A stretch of 64,000 nucleotides of DNA from Mactra quadrangularis (Eukaryota > Mollusca > Bivalvia > Venerida > Mactridae): NCBI GenBank assembly GCA_025267735.1, contig CM046307.1:39472034-39536033 (forward strand), in the 5' to 3' direction. The notes under the pieces are model-generated. The model was not told the DNA's origin. It saw only the letters and a list, made by a program, of their open reading frames with translations, and ran no database searches. Numbering within the stretch: position 1 is the stretch's first letter; each line of letters opens with the position of its first letter. The position numbers and the translations under genes were made by a program. Below, one piece after another: positions 47,830 through 59,794 of the stretch.

Positions 47830-47906
47830 TATGATCATTAATTGCTTTTGGCACGATATGACCATTTTGTGTAGGTGCGCCGTAAAACCCAAACAAACAA
47901 ACAATG
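47830..47906 (+). mobile_element. Retroposon 3' end with aaac tail
   Basis: The blocks taattgcttttggcacgata, tgaccattttgtgt, aggtgcgccgtaaaacccaa and an aaac tail match the truncated copies at 16475 and 39041. The 5' limit is unclear and may extend further left. Confidence 0.6.
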
Positions 47907-48451
47907 GCGCAATAATAGAAATGTAGTTTTATTGTAAATAATTTTAACTTGACACTGAAACAAATTAGTTCCTACGACTTTTACTTTTTACTTTCAAGAT
48001 GGTAAAGGGCAATGAATTTCCAAGTACTGAGCTAGAAGGATTAAGATACTGCTTTAAGGCAAACAACAAGGTAGGTTTTGGAGATAATTTGAAACAACTT
48101 GGAGTTTGCAATCCAGTTCAACATCATGACCACACAGCTACACCTGCTACATGACAATATAACAAACATTGCACAAAGCTCTGCATTGACTTGACTTGTT
48201 GAATTGTTGTATAATATGACCATACACTTAGATTTTGTAGGCAGTTTTCTGGTAGTAATTTACATTGAACTGGTAATTCCTAAGTATAATAAACTTCTCT
48301 ATTCTTCAATAGTGAGTTACTCCACATTTAAGTTTTCATTGTATCGGTTGGTGAGCAATTTTAAAACTATTAATAACAATTAAAAAACACACTTTGAAAT
48401 GTTTGATAAAACTGACTTCTGTCAATAACCTACATAACCAATTATGTATTA

Positions 48452-48675
48452 ACAGTGTTCCTAAAATTTGATATACAGTGTTCCTAAAATTTGATATACA
48501 GTGTTCCTAAAATTTGATATACAGTGTTCCTAAAATTTGATATACAGTGTTCCTAAAATTTGATATACAGTGTTCCTAAAATCTGATTAACAGTTTTCCT
48601 AAAATTTGATATACAATGTTCCTAAAATTTGATTTACAGTGTTCCTCAAATTTGATTTCTGGTGTTCCTAAAATG
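48452..48675 (+). repeat. 23-bp tandem array, ~10 units
   Basis: The unit is acagtgttcctaaaatttgatat. Units begin at 48452, 48475, 48498, 48521, 48544, 48567, 48590, 48613, 48636 and 48659. Units 2-5 are identical, and divergence rises toward the right end. Confidence 0.93.
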
Positions 48676-49814
48676 TATATTATGTCTAATAAACTAAACA
48701 ATTACATTGAAATAACATAAATGGTATCAAATAAGTTCTTACAGATTAACAATTTTCAGAACAGCTACATTGGGGACAATGAAGTTCTCATTGAGTCTAT
48801 CCCCACATTATAAGGTAAGGTTAAGATAGAAACATTAATTAACAAAATTTCTTTAAGCTATATATGCTAAAATAGTAACTTAGATTTTAAGGCATTATAT
48901 TGATACTAAGAATACTGTATAAGATCCTACACTGTATAAAATAAGCACAAAATGACAATTTCAAATCCAAAATAAGAACATCTAAGTCTAACAGGGCAAA
49001 TATTGAGTTCTAAAATGATAACAAAATGCTGGAAATAGATTTTGTGTCTCTCCAGGTATTATAACCCTTAGTAAATCAAATTGCAACCAATATAATAGGA
49101 ATAATAGGAACCAATTAAACAAAATGTAGGAGAATGAACCTAAAACAAGTTGACAATGAAGGCTCTGTATTGCCCAACTCAGTTTTAAGGTTTCTCTTCA
49201 TTTTTCTACAATCTTTGAAAAATTGCTTTGTGTCACATTTTTTTTTTTGGCCAGTCCAATTTAAGACTTCATCAATTTAGCCCGGATTTATTTCTATTTA
49301 TTCCAATATGGTTACCACGGCAACAAGAGTTATTCCTTGTTTTTCAATTATTTCAACAAGTTTTATAAGAGGATTATTTATGTAATATTTCTGTGAAGTA
49401 TTCCTTAAGTCTAAATCAAATAGTTTTTCTGATAAGAAGTTGTTTAAAACAATTCTTGAAGATTACATACTTATAATGGATATAATGTTTGCTTTGAGCA
49501 CTTTAAGCTTATACTACAGGTCGTCCACGTAAACATTGCGTATATAAACATAGCCAGTTTCATTACGCACCAATATTTAAGGGGGAATTTTTTTTTAAAT
49601 TTTATAGTTCAATAAGTTTACACTTTTTACAGACATATCATTTTATAAAAATTACAATGTGCATACATACTATTCAAAATAGATGTTACATATAAAATTG
49701 ATCATTTAATTCAGTGAAATGCTGTTCATGCATTAGCGCGTTTACCTAATTAGTGGGCAAGTCCATTGTTTAAAGTACAAAAACACGCATGACCTAGAAT
49801 ACGACCTGTACAGT
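48676..49814. other. AT-rich stretch, no gene seen
   Basis: The only distinctive sequence is a degenerate X-box palindrome, gttaccacggcaac, at 49311-49324, followed by aagagtta as in the repeat at 21314. Confidence 0.4.
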
Positions 49815-50055
49815 TATTTTTGTTGTTGTTGGATTGAATGCCTTCTCAACACAAATTATGATCATTTTATAGAGGGCACTAATCACATAATCTTGCTTTT
49901 CTGGACTTCTGTTAATAACCAGTACTCATCTACTTTCCATATACCTTAATGGAAGAAATTCAACATAATTGTTAAATTTTCATGGTAAGGCTTATTTAAC
50001 AAGCAATCTCTCAGTGACATAATTTTCAAAATCATGCCAACTGCCCCATGAACCC
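49815..50055 (-). mobile_element. SINE family A, decayed
   Basis: The blocks ccttctcaacacaaatta, aaccagtactcatctac, ttaatggaagaaattcaac and ttgttaaattttcatgg follow the family body on the minus strand. The head is nearly unreadable. Confidence 0.55.
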
Positions 50056-51001
50056 AGAAATAAGATATAAAGCAAATCATAAGTAAAGGGTAACAACCTT
50101 ACACATGAAGTCACCAGTAAGCTAAATAAGAATAGTCAAATAATGGTTATCTCATTTCCAAAGTTTGATTAAGGGCTAGGCTTAGATTGTAGTTTAGTCA
50201 CCAAGTTTCCTTACCATCAAAGTACAAGCTCACAACAGATCCCAACTAGCCACAAACCTAATATTCCTTTTACAAGCTAACAGCAACGTAATGTACATTT
50301 TAGATGACAAATCAATTTTTATAGATCTTCTTTTGTAATTCTAAAGAGTATGTTTGACTCCAGATGTCTTGATAGTTGCAGTTATTGGTAAACATCAATA
50401 GAAATAAGGATAATACTTTGTATAGATATAAATACAAGTGTCTCTGATTGGTCCATTACATAACTGAATAAAACTTAACATTAACTTTAATATTGTCTGA
50501 AAAATCATATCCTTATCCTTAATGTAACATTGTTAATACTAAATTATTGTAATCTGAATGAGAAACAAATTCTTACAACTTAGCTAAAAAAAACGACAAG
50601 TTGAGTTTTGAATGTGAATTGAACCAATCGTCAATCTAATTCCAGAGAAAGGAAAAGAACATTTTTGGCAATATTGAGAGTTTGGTACCATTGTGTTTGT
50701 TTTTAAACTCTAGACAAATATACAAGTTATATCCTTGTGGAACTATTCTATTGTGAAACAAATTTCAATTCCAAGAAGACCCAAGTTATGCTTAATAATA
50801 ACTGACTGATGTTTTTTTTCTCAAGACTATGAAAATGCTCATACATGTATAGTATAGGTTTGGAAATATGGAAACACAATTGGGAAATGGCTATCCAATG
50901 ACAATGAGTCAAAAGTAGTATAACTTAACTCAGCAATACCAGCTCCATCAGCCCATATTATAGTTTTAGTAAAAAATACAAACATGAGCGAGCCTAGTAT
51001 A

Positions 51002-51361
51002 AGGGACTTTAGTCAGTTATCTTTCCCTGATAAAATCAGAAGCAATCCAATTGGTAAGTAGGTCCTTACAGTTGGAATCCTCAGATTTTATCATTGAAAG
51101 CCTATGTAAGGATAACAAAATATTTTATCTAATATCTTTCTTGTTAATGAAAATATTAAGAAGTGGTGAAATTCAGATAGTTCTTTACCCTAAAAATACT
51201 TAGCTTGATTTTCAAACAAATTAAATGATTCACAAAAATGTTATTTAAGATTAATTTAGGCAAATTGACATTAAAAAGTAAGGGTATAATCCGAGTAATC
51301 CAACTGATTGGACCTACCTATTTGAAGAGTATACAAGGGGAAATAACTGACTAAGGTCCCT
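51002..51361. mobile_element. TA-flanked MITE (360 bp)
   Basis: The ends agggactttagtcagttatc and, in complement, agggaccttagtcagttatt agree over about 28 bases, followed by matching subterminal blocks (ccaattggtaagtaggtcc and the complement of ggacctacc). TA is present at both outer edges (51000-51001 and 51362-51363). It is noncoding. TA flanks suggest a Tc1/mariner-type element, although in AT-rich DNA they are weak evidence. Confidence 0.75.
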
Positions 51362-51639
51362 TAATAATAACATCAAGCAACAAAAAGTACATTAATCATA
51401 ACCAATTTGTAAAGATTTTCGTTGATATCTTGCAGACCAATTATTCTTTAGTGACAGAATTTATGATTGAAACCTACCATACATAACTGCATGGTACACT
51501 TCCTACAAATGATTATAGACACTGTATAGAAATGAGATTACAAGATTAATTGCACAGATAATCCCCGAGTCAGCAAAATATTTTCTCAGACAATTACTTC
51601 CTTGTAGTATTGTACAAATAAAAAAATGAGTCTGCTCAA

Positions 51640-51692
51640 AAATAGTCTACATCCTACTTTATTTACATTAAGATCAGACTAATTTTGCACTG
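51640..51692 (-). repeat. Dispersed ~50-nt motif, copy
   Basis: On the minus strand the blocks cagtgcaaaattagtctg, taatgtaaataaagtaggat and gtagact follow in the family order. Confidence 0.6.
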
Positions 51693-51699
51693 ACAATAT

Positions 51700-53472
51700 A
51701 TCAAACAGCCCACAGACAGCCCCTTGAACTTTTTTAGTGCTCATGTAAACAAAAGTCAATTATTGATATGCAAAGCCATTAATGAGATAAGTGAAATTTA
51801 AAGTAGATACTATCACTGCTAGAAGATAAAATTGAAATGCTTATTTCTACCTGAGAACTAGTCTGGATTACCTGCCCCTTACCACTATTGTTATCGAGTC
51901 AGGCAAACCGTAATAATGGTAATCCCCTTAGTTATTAGTCAGGTAACAAAATTTTCATTAACATTTTCTTAATCTTGCATGATCATTTGCTGATGATAGT
52001 AACTTTAATAGGAGTGTGGTACTATATAGGTCATATGATTTTGATTTTTCTGATTGCATGTATATTTAGCAAATGATTAACAAAAAAACATGTCTCAAAG
52101 TGAACACAATTCGGACGTGGATAAGTCTAGTTAGAATTTCGGATACTTTATTTAGCATAGCATAAATACAACTGCACAACTAAAAAAATGTATCCACTGT
52201 AATTCTAATGTACAATGATCCCTTGATTTAAACCTGTGTAGTGAGAAATGTTCATTTGGAAACCTAATCATCCAATACCTATTTCATTACATGGGGGGCA
52301 GCCATTATCGCGCTTTGCCCAAGGTACTTTTACCTGTCAAAGAACGACTGGGAACCAGACGAACTGAGAACATCCAGGTACAAAAAGGCTATAATCTAGT
52401 AAAGAGTCATAATCGAGTAATGGGGCTTATGGGGTACAATTGACCTCAAATAGTAACCCTTCAGACAATATATGTGATGTTTCGTCAAATTCAACATTTC
52501 AAACGACGAAAATTTCATTTGTCACAAAACTGTCAGTTTATCATTTTTAGCACATTTTTTGATTGGCCTAATTCTTCCTCCTGGGAAAAACTGACTGCGG
52601 GGGGGGGGGGGGGGGATTGACCTGTTACATTATGAGTACCAGGTATTCTGACTGCTTTGGTTTGGCAAATTTCCTGATCCTAGATTATGTCCATCATGTT
52701 TACATCTAGTGCTAAACCAAAATCAGCTGATCAACACTACAGCTGATATTCTAAGATAAACTATTATATAACATGACATTTAGGTTCACATCAAGAGTAA
52801 TTTATACAGATAAGAAGAACTCCATTCACAACTTAGTGTAAAGAGTTGTACATATAAACGAGTGAGTACTGCTACAATTGATACTTCAGGGAAGTGCAAT
52901 GATATTTATACATACTGTATATAATAGCACTCTAAATTCACCATCAAAAGATGCACAGAAGTACTATGCAATAAAAATAATAAGTAAACACATAAAGGTA
53001 TAAATTCTGGAGAAAAATATGTTAGATAATCAGACACAACTAAACTCACAGTCTTGTAACTGACAGCATTTATTTTCACTCCTAAGCAAAATTGGCATAG
53101 CCCTTTTTGAAGGAAAATATACCTGTTTGCAAAACTGAAATTGAGGTTAAATCTTTTTTCCTTCATTTTCTACACTTAAGATAATATCCTCTAATAGTGC
53201 AACATATAATAAGTACTATTTCTTACATATATGTCTTCTTACTCAAATTTTCAACCATGAAAACAATATCTATGATATTTCTCAATAATACATAAGAAAA
53301 TAAACATCATTTTCTTGTACTATTTGAATCATTTCTATTTATGCACTGTTGAATAATTTGAGGCAATCAATTGTTTCTTATTTTTGTTATTTTTACATTC
53401 TGAAGAGCATGTAGCAATATACCCTGAAGACTAGTCTTGAAAATTAATAGCAAAAAGGTCTAAATATAAGGA
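51700..53472. other. No gene seen; 17-G run
   Basis: A run of 17 G at 52599-52615 could form a quadruplex. The region 52290-52630 is GC-richer and has more CpG than its surroundings but shows no ends or open frame. An 86-codon minus-strand frame at 52906-53166 has no motif. Confidence 0.4.
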
Positions 53473-53812
53473 GCTTAATGCAACACCAGAGCTTAATGCA
53501 ACACCAGAGCTTAATGCAACACCAGAGCTTAATGCAACACCAGAGCTTAATGCAACACCAGAGTGTAATGCAACACCAGAGCTTTATATGCAACACCAGA
53601 GCTTTATATGCAACACCAGAGCTCAATGCAACACCCAAGCTTTAAATGCAACACCAGAGCTTAATGCAACATCAGAGCTTTGAATGCAACACCAGAGCTT
53701 AATGCAACACCCAAGCTTTAAATGCAAAACAAGAGCTTGAAATGCAACACCAGAGCTTTGAATGCAACACCAGAGCTTAATGCAACACTGGAGCTTTCAA
53801 TGCAACACCATA
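53473..53812 (+). repeat. 18-bp tandem array, forward orientation
   Basis: The unit is gcttaatgcaacaccaga, with 20-bp variants gctttaaatgcaacacc-aa and gctttatatgcaacaccaga. The first eight units are almost uniform; the rest alternate between variants. It is the exact complement of the array at 56287-57035. Minus-strand frames show a periodic KLWCCI string. Confidence 0.93.
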
Positions 53813-54340
53813 ATTTTAAATGCTTAATTTGAGATTTAAAATTCATAAAAGATCTCATGATCTTGCAATAACCAAGGTGGTCATTATAGCAGAACATTAC
53901 AATATGTGATTTACCCAAATTAGCAGTTAGTACAAGCTCTTTCAAAAGTTCATACCTTAGAGGTTAAAACAACAAAAGTGTGCACTGGTACTTAATCAGC
54001 CATATTAACCATCAAAAACAGTATCCTTCAACCATTCATAATACAAACTTTAAAAGAAAGCAAAATTGCAGATCAAGACCAAAGAAAAAAGAATATTTTA
54101 CAATCACAAGGATAATAAAGTTTTGTGTCAAATTCTTTTAAATTAATGCATTTCTCCAAAGGACATCAATTGTACCCTTTTATTTGTCATGAAGCAGTTT
54201 TTGTAACACCTTTTTGTGCGTTTCTGAAGGACACTTAAGATTAAGCCTAGAGGGGTATCATCAGTAAATTGCATGTTGTTATTGGGGGAAAGAGATCTGT
54301 TGGTAGTGTTTTTTTTTCAGTAAAAACAAGTAACTTTAAA

Positions 54341-54393
54341 TGACCTAAATTGTGTTGATACGGCGTTAACTCCAATAAATAAATAAAATAAAA
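54341..54393 (+). mobile_element. SINE family A 3' end only
   Basis: The text tgacctaaattgtgttgata, cggcgttaactcc and an aata tail equals the 3' end of the copy at 21904. The rest is missing, so it is a severely 5'-truncated insertion. Confidence 0.7.
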
Positions 54394-54639
54394 TCTGAGC
54401 TATCTAGAGTCTCCATTCTAAAAGTTCGGCTGGTTTTTTTTATGAAAGGACTCTAAATGAACTTAACAAACCTATAAGTGATGTTTCTGCTACAGCTCCT
54501 GCCTTTCAAATTATAATTTTTTAAGAACAATTTTCTTCCAGAAATGTCAAAAAAGATTGTAAGAACATAAAAATTATTTTCTAAATTTTGAAAACATCTT
54601 GTTTAAAGATTTTATTGTAAACTAGAACACTGCTTAAGT

Positions 54640-55260
54640 CAGATGTGTTGCCAGTGACAATAGCATACCAGTTATTTACCTTTTTCTGAGGAATGGGGAA
54701 TCTATGGGGAATGGGGTTCATAATATCTCAGACAAGCAAAATAGGACAATACCTTTTGAGTCATGTGGCAGACAAGTATTGGAATAACAAAAGGCAACAA
54801 TGCCAAAATTATGCAAAGTACAGTTATGGTTCTTGGGCACTGCATTTCTCCACAAAGAGATCTAGTTAGTTACAAAGATTAAAGCTGGTATCTTCTAATA
54901 CCTTTAGAGTTATGCCCCAGACAAAAATTTAAGAATAAAACAATCAGAAGAGCAAATTAATTCCAAAGTTATGCAAAAAAGTTATGATACAGTAATGAAG
55001 TTTCAAGTTTATACCTCCAATACTTTAAGAGTTATGTCCTGGACTAGCAAAAAGTATGAAAATTACAAAGGGCAATAACTCCAAAATTATGCTATAGACT
55101 TTGTCAGGCCACAGTTACTGTAAAAAGGACAACAACTCCAAAAATAGGCAAGGCAGAGTTATATGCACTGCACTTCTACTTGATAAGATCTATCTACCTA
55201 CAATGTTTCAAGTCGATACCTTCAGTAGTTTCAGAGTGGCTAAAACAATTTTTGAAGACA
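54640..55260 (+). repeat. Molluscan-type gggcaataactcc repeat
   Basis: Blocks such as gggcaataactccaaaatta, gcaaagtacagttatggttc, ttgggcactgcatttctcc and agagttatgcccc recur in two or three partial cycles. I associate these phrases with a widespread bivalve and gastropod repeat. The class and ends are unknown. Confidence 0.5.
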
Positions 55261-55282
55261 AAGAGGATTAAGCAAGTAAGCT

Positions 55283-55612
55283 ACACTTTAGATCCAACTG
55301 GTGGATGAACACATTTGATTAGTGTGCTGTGATTTTGTATTTTGTGTCCCCAAGGGATTACTGGTTTGAATCCCATCAGAGATGGTTTATAAAACATTGT
55401 ACATGTAATACCCTTACATAAAAATTTGTCAATAATGTCAATTTTCCTCAATTAACAAGGTAAATGGAGAAGTTGCCATCTTTGTGGAAGGGTAAGTAAG
55501 TACTGGTTATAGACAAGGGTAAGGGAAAGCTACTTAGGTTAGTTGCACTGTCTGTCTTAAAAAAACCTAAATTGTGTTGACACAGCATAATATGAACCCT
55601 GTATATAAAATA
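55283..55612 (+). mobile_element. SINE family A, complete but diverged
   Basis: The head has a decayed A box and a readable B box, ggtttgaatcccatc. The body blocks aatttgtcaataatgtcaat and agtactggttatagacaagg and the 3' block taaattgtgttgacacagc are present. Target-site duplications were not resolved. Confidence 0.75.
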
Positions 55613-56286
55613 AGTCTGTAAATATACTTTTACCACACATTTTCATGTCATAGATAAGTCAAGTCATAAATAAACATACAGTACAATAACAACAGTGCAT
55701 AAGAACTAGACTAATTGACATACTACTTATGGACAGCTGGCACCTTTTAATTATCTACATTCAATATATCACAGTAAAATCAGTGTACTAGCATTTCTAT
55801 TGTTTTTTCAAACCAACATTAATTACCAGGACAACGTTTTACTATGACATTAAGTAACAGCTGGGTGTATTGTTGTATCCTAGGCAACAAAATAGTGGAA
55901 ATATATAAACTGTGGTGGCTAAATGCAGCACAGCACTAATTCATTTTTTTCAAAACATTTTTAGGATTCCCTGAGAAAATAAACTGCATTGCTTAAAACA
56001 AAACCCCTGTCAGATAGAGCAAAAGGGCATTTTGTTAACTTAATGCAACACTGCTCTATCTCAGTCTTTCAAATCTTTTCAGGAGGCCCACAAAATTAAC
56101 TCTTTCATTCAAACAAAACTTCTTTTTCAGTTAGAGCAAGTTGCCTTTTGGCCCCAAAAGTACAGATCTTGTCAACCCTTTCTATTAATGGCTGTATATC
56201 ACGCATTTATTTTGAAAATACAAAAATGTTGATTCTTTTTCTTAAAAAAGAGCATTAGAACAGTGTTGCCAGAGACATCTTTAATG

Positions 56287-57035
56287 TTGCATTTAAAACT
56301 CAGGTGATGCATTAAGCTCTGGTATTGCATTTAAAGCTCTGGTGTTGCATTTAAAGCTCTGGTGTTGCATTAAAGTTCTGATGTTGCATTAAGCTTTGGT
56401 GTTGCATTTAAAGCTCTGGTGTTGCATTAAGCTTTGGTGTTGCATTAAAAGCTCTGGTGTTGTATTAAGCTCTAGTGTTGTATTTAAAGCTCTTGTGTTG
56501 CATTAAAGTTCTGCTGTTGCATTAAGCTTTGGTGTTGCATTTAAAGCTCAGGTGATGCATTAAGCTCTGGTGTTGCATTTAAAGCTCTGGTGTTGCAATT
56601 CAAGCTCTGGTGTTGCATTAAGCTTTGGTGTTGCATTAAAGTTCTGATGTTGCATTAAGCTTTGGTGTTGCATTTAAAGCTTTGGTGTTGCATTAAGCTT
56701 TGGTGTTGCATTAAAAGCTCTGGTGTTGCATTAAGGTTTGGTGTTGCATTTAAAGCCATGGTGTTGCATTTAAAGTTCTGCTGTTGCATTAAGCTCTGGT
56801 GTTGCATTTGAAGCTTTGGTGTTGCATTAAGCTCTGGTGTTGCATTTTAAGCTTTGGTGTTGCATTATGCTCTGGTGATGCATTTAAGTTCTGATGTTGC
56901 ATAAAGCTCTGGTGTTGCAATTTAAGTACTGGTGTTGATTAAAAGTTTTGGTGTTGCTTTTAAAGCTAGTGTTGCATTAAACTCTGGTGTTGCATTTAAA
57001 GCTCAGGTGTTGCATTAAGCTCTGGTGTTGCTTAA
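56287..57035 (-). repeat. 18-20-bp tandem array, reverse orientation, ~38 units
   Basis: The units ggtgttgcattaagctct and ggtgttgcatttaaagctct alternate, with local runs of tttggtgttgcattaagc. It is the reverse complement of the array at 53473-53812 and twice as long. A single unit in the opposite sense, taatgcaacactgctctatc, lies at about 56040. Confidence 0.93.
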
Positions 57036-57379
57036 AGCAAACAGAATGGCCAGTAACAGTCAATGTCCAACAAAAAAGTAAGGATCTATTGCATTGTACA
57101 TAACTTATTGTGTTAAAGTTATCCAACAGAGTTGACCTCAGTATAGGAATTAACTGAAGATCATGTATGGAAATGTCAATAAATCTAACTAATATTCAGG
57201 TGACTATATGACATGACAGATATACATTAGAATATGTCAACACTCATGGAATATAGTCATAGAGAAAATCTGAGAAAAAGTCTTAAGATATTTGCAGGGG
57301 GATGAAAGGAGAATCAAAGCACTGATTAAAGATATGACTGTAGTAAACAAGTAAATCTGTGAGCTAATGCTCACTAGTG

Positions 57380-57619
57380 ATACCCCCGCCAAAATCTAAA
57401 AATATGCGACAAACAGGAAGTAGATGAGCAAGGAGCATGAAATCGCTTTACACCATATGGGACTATGGGATGAAGCAATATGCAAAGTATTAGGCTGCTG
57501 CATGATATAGTTGCTGAGAAAACTGCGACGGAAATTTTGTAACGGACGGATGGACGGATGGACGGACGCACGGACAAGGGTAAAACAGTATACCCCCCTC
57601 TTCTTCGAAGCGGGGGTAT
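57380..57619 (+). mobile_element. atacccccgc element with CGGA ladder
   Basis: The ends atacccccgc (57380) and gcgggggtat (57610-57619) are perfect 10-bp inverted repeats. Before the right end lie a ladder of ggacggatggacgg units and a hairpin built from atacccccctcttc and gaagcgggggtat. The combination is a well-known type in bivalve DNA as I recall it. A related end, gggggtataat, is at about 59678. Confidence 0.65.
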
Positions 57620-57642
57620 AATAAATAATCTGAGAAAAAATG

Positions 57643-57716
57643 GAGGGCTGAACGAAACACTACTGTAACATTATTTGTAAATAATAGGAGTTACAATAGT
57701 GTTTAGTTTAGCCCTC
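57643..57716. repeat. 74-bp hairpin
   Basis: The arms gagggctgaacgaaacacta and the complement of tagtgtttagtttagccctc pair with few mismatches, enclosing a short AT-rich loop. It may be a tiny MITE or a structured RNA; nothing identifies it further. Confidence 0.6.
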
Positions 57717-58139
57717 AATTTAATTTACTATGGCTTGGAATTTAAGGAGCTCATGTTGACCCATGTTTCCTAACTAACTCTACAGTGATATATGTTCATG
57801 AGCAAGTGATTGTTTCACTCAGGCGACACATCTAGAACATTCTTACTGGGTGGTCAATATGAAAGGTGGTTATGTAAAATAATAAATTAAAGAAAATGTC
57901 AACATCAACTTTTGCAGTTTCTGCAAGAATTTTAAAGTACAGTTTTTACATTGAGGGGAACTAATTTTTATGTTTAGAAATATTCTCAAAGCAAATCAAT
58001 CAATGTCAGAATTCTTTAATAATTCAAAATCATGAAAAAACTGTGTTCCACAGTCTTTTGGCACATAGACATGAATGCAGTTATTAATCTTCATAATGTT
58101 ATAATGGGCCTTTCATATGAACATATCATACATCAAACA

Positions 58140-58310
58140 ACAGTCTACAAAATTAGTGGGTGATTGGTTGCCAGGGACAACAACTTTTAGTTTGGGCAAC
58201 CAAAAAACTCTTTCGGGCAACCAAAATTTTACAAACAATAGATAGTGCAAGATGCAAAATTGACCTGTTCAGTAAACCTCTTTCATATCCTAATTTCGTA
58301 GACTGAACCA
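58140..58310 (+). mobile_element. SINE family C body, head missing
   Basis: Blocks gtgggtgattggttgccagg, ttcgggcaaccaaaatttt, gacctgttcagtaaacc and cctaatttcgtagactg match the minus strand of 7275-7430 in order. Confidence 0.6.
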
Positions 58311-58319
58311 ATGATTATT

Positions 58320-59215
58320 TCTGATTCACAGCCATAGATAATTCAAACCCTTAAAGTTTGTACTGTTAAAGATTTACATTTTCACATCCAACTACATATT
58401 GCTTTCTCAGAGCTCTGACTAAGATTGTGAAGGTTTAAGGGATTCTTCAATGGGATTTATACATTTTCACCTTAGAAATATGAAATATTTGATTGACAGG
58501 TTACATTATTATTAATCATAAAAAAGGTCAGTTTTAGATTTAAGTCTTCTACAAAATGGAAAATTCAGTGACATAGGGAGATATAGAGATCATGAAGATT
58601 ACATGCTTTTACTAAATCTAAGAAATCTCAGAAAAAATAGAAAATGTCAAGAGACTCCTGGGAGGAACTCTTCAGTTTAATCATAAAGGAAAGTCTATTG
58701 AGTCTATATTAGAAGCAATTCAGATTGTATTAAGACAACTTTTAAGCTAATGCTCAGACCAAATTCCGATCAAATTCAGTCATTCTTTTTCATGACAGTA
58801 AGTAATAATTCTTAAAATATAGACATGAACGGAACAGTAAAAGGCATTAAAAGCACTAGCAAATGCAGAGGGGCCAGGGTAGGGCAGAGAGAGGAGGTTA
58901 ATCAAACCCCTCTAAATTTACTGAGGAGTAAGCATTATATGGCATGCTTGGAAAACAAAATTTCCATATTTAGATTAAAAAATACTAGCATAATGACTTG
59001 TGGTCCCTTACATTGTATGTTAAGTCAAACCTGTTGCAAAACAGAGAAACCAGATGGGCCAGAAATGTTTTATCATAAGTTTACATGTACTAGTTATACC
59101 TTGTACCAAAGTATAGGAAAATGAACATAATTGGACAGTAAAGATCAAGATGACTTCTTAGATCATTTACATTTCAAACTTTTCTATTCAAACCCTCCTT
59201 TGAGAAATGTCAAAC
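58320..59215. other. No gene seen
   Basis: A 99-codon open frame at 58825-59124 begins MNGTVKGIKSTSK and is cysteine-rich near its end, but no family was recognised and no splice context supports it. Confidence 0.35.
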
Positions 59216-59460
59216 TGTCATACCAAAGAAAATGCTATAATGAGAGTAAAAAAATGCCACATTGCAAAGAAAATGCTACAATGAGAGTAAAAAAATGCCA
59301 CATTGCAAAAATGCTATAATGAGAGTACAAAAAATGCCACATTGCAAAAATGCTATAATGAGAGTAAAAAAATGCCACATTGCAAAAATGCTATAATGAG
59401 AGTAAAAAAATGCCACATTGCAAAAATGCTATAATGAGAGTAAAAATTGCCACATTGAAG
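59216..59460 (+). repeat. 37-41-bp tandem array, six units
   Basis: The unit is atgccacattgcaaaaatg followed by ctataatgagagtaaaaa. Unit length shrinks from 41 to 37 along the array through changes in the A-runs. The open frames on both strands follow the periodicity and are not coding evidence. Confidence 0.9.
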
Positions 59461-59489
59461 CATGAAATGCTCAACTGACAAAACTAGAC

Positions 59490-59695
59490 CTATCACTGAA
59501 TGTGATAAAATGCCCCCCCCCCCACATGTTTGTGAAGAAATTGGGAGCTGAGAAAATGAGCGGAAAAGATTTTTTATCAAGGGCCATAATTCGGCAAAAT
59601 TTAATGGACTGTAACCAAAATGGGATATGCACCTGTCTGCCTGATATCTGGTATATGTACCCCCTCCAATTTCATAGGGGGTATAATTACAGCAA
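59490..59695 (+). repeat. Molluscan-type repeat with ggggtataat end
   Basis: The blocks agggccataattcggcaaaa, ctgtctgcctgat and taccccctccaat-ttcatagggggtataat resemble the family at 57380. The left side has a run of 12 C (59513-59524). Confidence 0.4.
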
Positions 59696-59794
59696 TGTTT
59701 AAAAACATGTTCTGTGATTTTATTTCATTACTTGGATGCAAGAGAGCTATGCAGTACCAGAAAATCAGCTGATAACAAGAAATAGAGAACTTAC

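Noticed and set aside
48452..48675. CRISPR-like array
   Set aside because: The units are contiguous without unique spacers and the DNA is eukaryotic, so it is a simple tandem repeat.
53444..53945. Cysteine- and tryptophan-rich minus-strand frames (KLWCCI repeats)
   Set aside because: They are a by-product of the 18-bp satellite, whose length is a multiple of three.
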